DNA of 64,000 nucleotides from Arcanobacterium sp. (lineage in GTDB: Bacteria > Actinomycetota > Actinomycetes > Actinomycetales > Actinomycetaceae): positions 62,001-126,000 of the forward strand of contig JALFSN010000008.1 of the NCBI GenBank assembly GCA_022778805.1, written 5' to 3'. The notes below the pieces were generated by a model. It worked only from the letters and a program-made list of their open reading frames with translations. It ran no database searches and had not been told where the DNA came from. The translations under genes were made by a program, and so were the position numbers. Below are positions 57,687-64,000 of this stretch, one piece after another; position 1 is the first letter of the stretch, and each line of letters begins with the position of its first letter.

Positions 57687-57830
57687 AGTGTTATTTTCGC
57701 TTAGATCGTATGCCAGCGCCAGTTCCCTACGAGACGCTACGAGATCGCACGCCGGCACTGATCGTTATCGAGTCCTTATCGAGCGCTACCACAATTGCTC
57801 TCAGAGTTGGCGAGCACCCCAATCTTCAGG

Positions 57831-60800
57831 CTATGCATCTTCAGAACGAGTTGAGTGAACTCGCGCCCTAGCCGCAGTACATTCAATGAGAATGCCTCCT
57901 CCAAGTACGAGAAGCAGGACAAACAGCACAGCCCATACGCTCTGCGAGCCGGTATTGCTCAGATTGTGCAGCAGATTCGGCGCAGCTCCCTGTGGGGCTT
58001 TTTCACCGTTGCGATGCCCGCCGTCACCTTGCCGGCCAGGGGTAGTCACTTCAGAGCTCCCCGCGGTACCAGTACCGCTGGCTGTACTGGTACCGCCAGT
58101 ACTAGGTTTGCTGTTGCCACTGCTTTCACCGGAGCCAGGCACTGGCTCAGAAGCAGCACCTTTCACGCGAATCGTAAATGTCCGCATCGTTGGCTCGCCT
58201 TGCTGCCCAGCAGCGCTCACAGTGACCACATATTCTCCCACAGCAGCGGTTGGTGTGCCCATGATGTGATTGGTTTGCGAATCAAAGCTCAGCCCTGACG
58301 GCAGCCCAGTGACAGCGGTGATTGTGCCATTTTCCACACCGAGTTGGATTGGCACTATCGCAGTACCCACCGTTACATCCATTACCTCATCTGGTACAGA
58401 AAGCTTCACAGGAGCTGCCGGTTTGCAAAGAGTGGCAGCTTCTGCTGCTGGTGCCACCGGTACCCGCTCTACGTTGATTTCTGCAGCGCCTGCGGTTTCC
58501 CCATTTCCGAATTCGCTCTTCACCACTAATTTTATGTAGCGCCCGGCCACCGGTTCATCACCGAGCGAAATGGCTTGCGTCTGTGCCGAATTCACGAGCG
58601 CTCCGCTGGCCACTTTCTCTGCCTCGGTGAATTCGGTATCTGCCGAGATGTACACGTCGTATTCATGCGCGCGAGAATTTGCCATATTCTGGCGCGGAGT
58701 GTAGTGCACTGAAGTGAGATCAGAATATTCTTTGCCCAGATCAATCACGATGTGCTGCGGGAAACGCGGCGTGGGCTTTGGATTCCAGTTAGATTCCCAC
58801 CACGTGTTTGGATTACCGTCAATGGCAGCCGTCGCCCTCGCACCGCTGTATTCACTTGACGCCACAGCGCTCATATCGGTTTGTGGCACGAATGACGCCA
58901 TCTTAGTTGGTTGCGCAGAAGTAGCAAACCGCCAGCCCGCAGCACCTAAACCAGAAGATTCCAGCATCGCCTGAGGCGTGAGCGCTGTGGTATCTGCCGC
59001 CGCAGCATTTTCTTTGAAACGAATATCAAAATCTACCCCGCCCGCATAGCATTGTCCATCGTGGTACGGCGCGATCGTGATAGGCAATTCCGCCGTACCG
59101 TAGCCAGATGGCCACTGATCTCCCACTACGGTGGTGCCAGCTTTCACGTAGATTACTGAGCCTGGAGGGAGCGTACCACTCGCAGCTAGTTGCTGCAGGG
59201 AGTTCATGGGCGCACCTTTGGTGCCATCTCCAGCTGCCGTGGCCGACGTATCGAGATATATCACCCGCGGCTGTAGCTCGCCAGCAAGCGCTGCATTCCC
59301 CCGCGCGTGCACCTCGAAGCGCGAGATATCCACTGGCCCGCGAGCCGACGTGATGACGAGGCGAATCTTATCGGCCGTCACTGGGGCGTCGAGCGCCACG
59401 TTGCGGCGATTGCCGATTACTGGAGCTTCAGCGATCTTCGTCCAAGCGCCGTCACCGCTGTGCACCTGCACCTCAAAGCCTGAGACTTGCTGGCCTGCAG
59501 CGCGAGAGTTTTCGCCAAACACCAGATATTGGAATGTGGTGGGAGCGCCGAAATCCACCTCATAGATCGGGGTACGCGAACCTGAATTGTAGCCAGTGAG
59601 ATTTGAGCCATCCACGAGGCTCGGCACCGCCGTCTCGCTAGCAGCCGCGCGCTCCTGCCCACCCACAATCACTTTTGCGGGCTTTCCGAGAGCCAGATCA
59701 GGCGTGCCGTAGCGTGCTCGGATTTCAGCGGCGAATCCTTGCAGCTGAGCAATATCTCGATCTGTGAAACGTCCAGTGTTGTCAGGAGCCACGTTGAGCA
59801 GCATCATAGCGTTGCGCCCAGTGGATTCTTCGTAGTAGCGCACAACCTCTGCCACGCTTCTTTGCTGCACGCCTTGATTCCAGAACCAGGATCCCGTGTT
59901 GCGCACGTCCACCTCAGCCGGAATCCAGTGCGCCGTATTCACAGCTCCGCTGCGCACCTGATTCATCACGGAGTTGGCATGCCCATCAAACTGCCCCAGG
60001 TTGGGATAGGAGCCAGTACTCTGCCCTGGTTTGAGCGCAAAACGTCCGAGAAGCCCTTGATCGTTGGTGTGGATTTCGCCCACTTGTGGCGACCATTCGG
60101 CATTGCGCGCCCAGCCTGCCTCATTGCCCACCCAACGAGCATCATTAGCAGCATTCGCAATCACTGCCCCAGGCTGGAGTTTCTGGATCATGTCGTAGAA
60201 TTCTGCCTGATCGTAGGTCTCCACGTTGTGGGTGTTGCCCTGAGCGCCGTCAAACCATACTTCTTCAATCTCACCGTATTCGGTGAGTAGCTCATAAAGC
60301 GTGTTGAGGAAGTATGCACCATAATCTGTGGCCTGATACGTGAACGTGGGAAGCTCACCGCTCGCCACTTTGTCGGCGCGATCATCGCCGTCCACAAGTG
60401 TGGGAATTGTACGCTTCTGGCGCGGCGAGCCGTTACCAAAAATGCCCAGTCGCTCCGCTTTGGAATCGGCTTGCGAGAAATAGATCCCCACTCCTACGCC
60501 ATATTTGCGCATCGAATCAGCGAAAGATCTAAACACATCCACATGAGACGGCGTGCTACCAGTATCGTGCTCGGAATAGCGCGAGTCATACAGCATGAAG
60601 CCGTCGTGATGTTTCACGGTGATCATCACCATCTTGAATCCCGCATCAGCAAACGCTTTCGCCCACTGATCCGTATCGAGATGTGTGGGGTTGAAATCTG
60701 CTGGCGTCTCAGCACCATTGCCCCACTCTGACCCCGTGAACGTATTCATATTGAAATGCATGAAGCCGATCTGCTCCATATCGAGATAGCGCGCCTGCTT

Positions 60801-62393
60801 TTCGGTGGGGCGCAGCATCGAGAGTTTCTTTTCAACCAGCGCCGCACAGTCATCTGCAGATACCTCAATATAGTTGGCTGGCTGTATATCATCGGGCACG
60901 ACGCACGGCACGGGCGCGGTGAGTACGAACTCGTCCGCAGTGAAATTAGCTGTGGCGTGAGCAAAGCGCGCTTCGCTGATTGATCCAGCCAGTCCCCGCC
61001 GTGCGGCGTTGGTATCTGGGTGTACTTCGTTGCCGAAACCCACGATTCCAGTGGAATGTGCATGTAGCGCAGCCTTGTGGGCGGCCGTCACTTCAGTGTG
61101 AGTGTGCCCATCAGTGCTCAGCATCAGCCGAGTATGAGTATCGCTAGGAATGTATGCCAGCGCATATACATGCTCTTCGTTGGCACTTGGAGCCGAGACT
61201 TCTTGCTTGGCATCAGCCCATGTGCCAGCAGCATCCTGATACGAAAACCCGTATTCGAGGGTATTGGCATCCTTATAGCGCAAGAAGATATTCCCGCCGA
61301 TAGCGATGATCGTGTCGAGCGCTTCTGGCGTGGATGGGGTGAGCCGTACCTCAGCTACCACAGGTTCGTCTATCGTGGCACCAGAGCCGAGCGTAAACGT
61401 ACCTGCCGTCGGTTCAAAATGCACGCCTGATTGGGCATCAGTGAGAATGACGGCGCCACTCGCTGGCCCTTGAGTGCCACGGCGGAGGGTGAGCGTGCCT
61501 TTCATTATTTCGCTGCCAGATTTGGCATAGGAGCCATTCGCAGCAGTGCCATCGAAGTTCACGTGCAGCAGGGTGTTGGTATCGATTGCTCCAAATTCCC
61601 AAGGAGAATCAACGCTGGCAATGCGCAAAGCGCCGAGCTTGCCCACAAATCCGCGCGTGAGCCCACCAGCGTTTACTTCATTGCCAAAACCATAGGTAGC
61701 CCGCAACGATTCACCGTTTGCTGCCCCGATTTTTGCAGCGGCAGCGCTGGCAATGGCGGTGCCACGGGAGACCCCATCAATGAAAAGTTCCATCGTGGTC
61801 TGTTCTGGAGTGTAGAGATATTCCATTTGGAAAATGTGCTCATGGTTGAGCGTCGGTGCTGGTGTCTCAGCCAGGTGATTGTGCCAGCCGCCGTCATGCG
61901 AGGCGAATCCCCACTCCAACGTGGACGCATTCTTATACCGCATAAAGATATTGCCACCTGCAGAAAATACGGTACCCATATTTTGCTGAGTGCTGGTGGG
62001 CGTGGCTTTAACTTCGGCACGGAAAGAAGTAGTGACGTCACCGTCTGCATCTCCAAGTGCCAGAGCAGCATTCGTGGTGATGAAGCGCAACCCTTGGCTA
62101 GCGCCAGCGAGCACCATGCCTTGGGTATCAAGATTCTGATATCCGGAAGCATTGCCAACGATCTGCAGTGAGCCATTCATCACTTCCTCGCCGGCGCTGT
62201 TGTAGTTGGTGCCGTCGTTGAATTGCCCGCCAAAGCTAATATCTAGCGCCTCATTGGTAGCTGCGAACGCCACTGACATCGGCTGCGCCCCTACAATTGC
62301 CACGCACACTGCTGAGAGACATCCCAGCAGAGCGGTTGCTTTCCACTTCAACAAATTCATTGAAAAGGATTCATATGAGTGTGAACGCGCCAT
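57831..62393 (-). CDS. Multidomain cell-wall-anchored alpha-L-fucosidase (GH29)
   Basis: The 1520-residue protein has a signal peptide (cleavage near AFAATN). Two concanavalin-like LamG domains lie at about 38-250 and 262-475, and the GH29 catalytic domain at about 496-880: HFNMNTFTGSEWGNG, VKHHDGFMLYDS, and nucleophile Asp in EVWFDGAQGN near 710. Then come a discoidin (F5/8C) domain (about 900-1030), a short beta-helix-leader-like segment (about 1035-1125), a second discoidin (about 1168-1305) and an Ig/PIG-like domain (about 1321-1410). A Ser/Gly linker and an LSNTG sorting signal at about 1478, with a hydrophobic helix, end the protein. It should release fucose from host glycans at the cell surface. 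ATG at 62393 has AGGGGAAG upstream. Confidence 0.93.
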   Translation of the reverse strand: MARSHSYESFSMNLLKWKATALLGCLSAVCVAIVGAQPMSVAFAATNEALDISFGGQFNDGTNYNSAGEEVMNGSLQIVGNASGYQNLDTQGMVLAGASQGLRFITTNAALALGDADGDVTTSFRAEVKATPTSTQQNMGTVFSAGGNIFMRYKNASTLEWGFASHDGGWHNHLAETPAPTLNHEHIFQMEYLYTPEQTTMELFIDGVSRGTAIASAAAAKIGAANGESLRATYGFGNEVNAGGLTRGFVGKLGALRIASVDSPWEFGAIDTNTLLHVNFDGTAANGSYAKSGSEIMKGTLTLRRGTQGPASGAVILTDAQSGVHFEPTAGTFTLGSGATIDEPVVAEVRLTPSTPEALDTIIAIGGNIFLRYKDANTLEYGFSYQDAAGTWADAKQEVSAPSANEEHVYALAYIPSDTHTRLMLSTDGHTHTEVTAAHKAALHAHSTGIVGFGNEVHPDTNAARRGLAGSISEARFAHATANFTADEFVLTAPVPCVVPDDIQPANYIEVSADDCAALVEKKLSMLRPTEKQARYLDMEQIGFMHFNMNTFTGSEWGNGAETPADFNPTHLDTDQWAKAFADAGFKMVMITVKHHDGFMLYDSRYSEHDTGSTPSHVDVFRSFADSMRKYGVGVGIYFSQADSKAERLGIFGNGSPRQKRTIPTLVDGDDRADKVASGELPTFTYQATDYGAYFLNTLYELLTEYGEIEEVWFDGAQGNTHNVETYDQAEFYDMIQKLQPGAVIANAANDARWVGNEAGWARNAEWSPQVGEIHTNDQGLLGRFALKPGQSTGSYPNLGQFDGHANSVMNQVRSGAVNTAHWIPAEVDVRNTGSWFWNQGVQQRSVAEVVRYYEESTGRNAMMLLNVAPDNTGRFTDRDIAQLQGFAAEIRARYGTPDLALGKPAKVIVGGQERAAASETAVPSLVDGSNLTGYNSGSRTPIYEVDFGAPTTFQYLVFGENSRAAGQQVSGFEVQVHSGDGAWTKIAEAPVIGNRRNVALDAPVTADKIRLVITSARGPVDISRFEVHARGNAALAGELQPRVIYLDTSATAAGDGTKGAPMNSLQQLAASGTLPPGSVIYVKAGTTVVGDQWPSGYGTAELPITIAPYHDGQCYAGGVDFDIRFKENAAAADTTALTPQAMLESSGLGAAGWRFATSAQPTKMASFVPQTDMSAVASSEYSGARATAAIDGNPNTWWESNWNPKPTPRFPQHIVIDLGKEYSDLTSVHYTPRQNMANSRAHEYDVYISADTEFTEAEKVASGALVNSAQTQAISLGDEPVAGRYIKLVVKSEFGNGETAGAAEINVERVPVAPAAEAATLCKPAAPVKLSVPDEVMDVTVGTAIVPIQLGVENGTITAVTGLPSGLSFDSQTNHIMGTPTAAVGEYVVTVSAAGQQGEPTMRTFTIRVKGAASEPVPGSGESSGNSKPSTGGTSTASGTGTAGSSEVTTPGRQGDGGHRNGEKAPQGAAPNLLHNLSNTGSQSVWAVLFVLLLVLGGGILIECTAARARVHSTRSEDA

Positions 62394-62912
62394 TGTACTT
62401 CTTCCCCTTGTCATTGTGCGCACCCGTTGCCGTGCTGTGAAATACTAGGGAAAGCTTCTTTGCTTCCTCTCCGAGATGCTCTCTCTGAGATAACTCGATC
62501 TGGCATAGCAGGATGTCGAGCTAGACTTCCCCTCACCTTCAAGGAGCCGAATTCGAGAAACACTAGATAGAGCGGATATCTACATTGGCATCCACAGCAT
62601 CACCACCACTGTATTAAATCGCTCGCAGCAACATACCAGACCTTTGCCCTATTTCTAGTCCGTGTATTCTCTCGTCACACGTATTTCAGTTCCGTCACTA
62701 GCACCTTACATCCCCACTCTGTGCCGGATACCCTGTACTCGCTACTCCGTTCCGGTCTGAAATGACGCGGCTGGCCTGAGATCGCACAGATGCTCAACCA
62801 TGCAACTGGCCTAGGACCACACACTGCTCACGCTGCAAAGCGCGATTGACGTATGTCCTAGGCCAGCAATATGTCGATGCTGCTTACTCAGCTCACTTCT
62901 GCTCCGTTTGGT
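62394..62912. other. Intergenic region upstream of the fucosidase gene
   Basis: About 520 bases without a recognised gene. It should contain the fucosidase promoter and the end of the upstream transcript; one long-loop inverted repeat is listed separately. Confidence 0.5.
62806..62866 (-). terminator. 12-bp inverted repeat with 37-base loop, possible terminator
   Basis: CTGGCCTAGGAC at 62806-62817 is exactly complementary to GTCCTAGGCCAG at 62855-62866. It lies 46 bases past the stop of the discoidin/FIVAR gene (minus). A partial third copy, CTGGCCTGAG, is at 62771. The loop is long and no T run follows, so the terminator role is tentative. Confidence 0.4.
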
Positions 62913-64000
62913 TCACTTGCGCAGAGTGACTCGCGAGCGCGATCGTGCGAATGCACCACCCAATGCTAGTAGTACAAGAGAGGCTGCTATCGTCCACGCG
63001 GTATGCGTACCAGTATCAGCAACTGTCGCGCGTTGAGTTATCTGAGGTTGAGCGGCTGCCGGCTGCTCTAGAGCGCTGGGTTGCTCAGGCATAGGCACAC
63101 CAGGAGTAGCTGGAACGTCGGATTCTCCAGGAGTAACCGGCACATCCGGAGTATCCGGCGTATCTGGAGCGTCTGGATGCTCCGGCTCCTCAGGCTCATC
63201 TGGATCCTCAGGCGCTGCGTCGAGGGCTTTCAACGCCGTCCACAGCGTCGCCCATGCCGCATCCACCTGCTCCTGAGTGGCATCAGGATTGCCTGCCACT
63301 GCCTGAGCAGCTGCTAGAGCCGCAGCCAGATCTGCCCACGTCTGCGCAGTGTAGTCAGCCTGCGCAAGCGAATTTACGCTTGCTATGCTTTGGTTGAGAG
63401 CACTGAAATCGGTGGGTTTTTCTAGCGGCACCTCTGGTTTGGGTTCCACGGGCTCACCCCCACCAGCGGGCTTCAATCCATTGATAGCGCTTTCGAGCAT
63501 GGCCGTAGCTTCGTCTACCGCCGCCTGAGATGCTGCAGCATTATCGTAGGTTTCGCGTGCAGCATTGAGCGCACCGGTGAGTACTTGCCACGTAAATACG
63601 CTGTAGTCAGCTTCCACTTTTGCGCTTGCTCGCGCGATAGCTGCCGAGAGCGCATCCCGATTAGCTAGATCATCAGCAGCCACCGTAGAGAGCTCATACA
63701 CTTTCCACCATCTCGATGAATCTGCTCCATTGACCACCCGAATCCCCTGCACGGCGCGAGGTGTAGGCAGCATCACGGTTTGCAGCGCATTGCCATTCAC
63801 TGGGGCAACCGTCTCCCAGCTCGTACCATCTGGAGAAACTTGAATCTCTCCGCTGGTGATTCTATCGCTGGTATCTTGGGCAAAGCGGATAGCTCCTACC
63901 TGGATCGGCTCAGAATAGCGCACACTCATAAAAGCACCTTGGCGCGGAGAGGCATTCGTCCACACGAAGCCACCCGTCGTCTCACCATCCGTGAGCGCAG
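62913..64000 (-). CDS. Discoidin/FIVAR surface protein with sorting signal (N-terminus beyond window)
   Basis: The frame is open to the window end, so only the C-terminal 361 residues are seen. In order: part of an F5/8C domain (SVRYSEPIQVGAIRFAQDT ... GEIQVSPDGTSWETV), two FIVAR repeats (KVEADYSVFTWQVLTGALNAA; LAQADYTAQTWADLAAALAAA), and a Pro/Asp/Glu-rich wall-spanning linker with PDTPDTPDVP-type repeats. The end carries a sorting signal VADTG, a hydrophobic helix and an Arg/Lys tail. The enzymatic part, if any, is outside the window. Orientation matches the fucosidase, and it probably also acts on host glycans (inference). Confidence 0.88.
   Translation of the reverse strand, partial: ALTDGETTGGFVWTNASPRQGAFMSVRYSEPIQVGAIRFAQDTSDRITSGEIQVSPDGTSWETVAPVNGNALQTVMLPTPRAVQGIRVVNGADSSRWWKVYELSTVAADDLANRDALSAAIARASAKVEADYSVFTWQVLTGALNAARETYDNAAASQAAVDEATAMLESAINGLKPAGGGEPVEPKPEVPLEKPTDFSALNQSIASVNSLAQADYTAQTWADLAAALAAAQAVAGNPDATQEQVDAAWATLWTALKALDAAPEDPDEPEEPEHPDAPDTPDTPDVPVTPGESDVPATPGVPMPEQPSALEQPAAAQPQITQRATVADTGTHTAWTIAASLVLLALGGAFARSRSRVTLRK

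Noticed and set aside
61431-62171. Plus-strand 246-codon frame
   Set aside because: Antisense to the fucosidase LamG domains; no recognisable protein pattern.

Overview
The window looks like a chromosomal segment of a high-GC Gram-positive bacterium (Actinomycetota), probably close to Actinomycetaceae. GC is moderate by eye (mid-50s percent). Support comes from the order ftsY-ffh ... rpsP-KH-rimM-trmD-rplS-lepB-rnhB-DUF2469-yraN-comM-dprA-xerC ... rpsB-tsf, the sucC-sucD-PerM(DUF6350)-purH-DUF3017 block, and actinobacterial families DUF2469, DUF3017 and DUF6350. I do not name a species. No tRNA, rRNA, CRISPR array, prophage or insertion sequence was recognised.

Layout. 1-3160 (minus): the main part of a giant two-ATPase-domain CoA-dehydratase-activase-like protein that runs off the window. 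3642-8456 (minus): a BrkB-type membrane protein, exonuclease III, and the one-carbon pair glyA-folD. 8763-16251: nucleobase and one-carbon genes, namely an NCS2 purine permease fused to a uric-acid-pathway domain, a DUF2442/DUF4160 pair, a phosphoribosyltransferase, purU, an aminotransferase and a uracil permease. 16774-21369 (plus): tandem ArgR boxes followed by argC-argJ-argB-argD. 21555-27807: central metabolism (mdh, pgi, a tandem-domain phosphofructokinase) and sodA. 28054-34093 (minus): DUF3017, purH, perM, sucD, sucC. 34265-39099 (minus): pcrA, tsf, rpsB. 39666-53456: M23 peptidase, xerC, dprA, comM, yraN, DUF2469, rnhB, lepB, rplS, trmD-GNAT fusion, rimM, KH protein, rpsP, and a cation efflux gene. 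53463-57686 (minus): amidohydrolase, ffh, ftsY. 57831-64000 (minus): two surface proteins with C-terminal sorting signals, a 1520-residue alpha-L-fucosidase and a truncated discoidin/FIVAR protein.

How it works together. glyA, folD, purU and purH make and spend one-carbon tetrahydrofolate units. Two NCS2 permeases and a phosphoribosyltransferase point to purine and pyrimidine salvage. The arginine operon makes acetylornithine and ornithine under ArgR control. comM and dprA imply natural transformation. The surface fucosidase suggests growth on host glycans.

Most notable observations: the permease-UraD-like fusion whose decarboxylase residues look lost; a TrmD-acetyltransferase fusion; a phosphofructokinase with a eukaryote-like catalytic plus degenerate half; a DUF4160 gene whose apparent start codon is ATA or ATT; a 9-mer, GTGACGCCG, seen about 20 times by eye across coding frames and spacers; and low-complexity insertions in several housekeeping enzymes.
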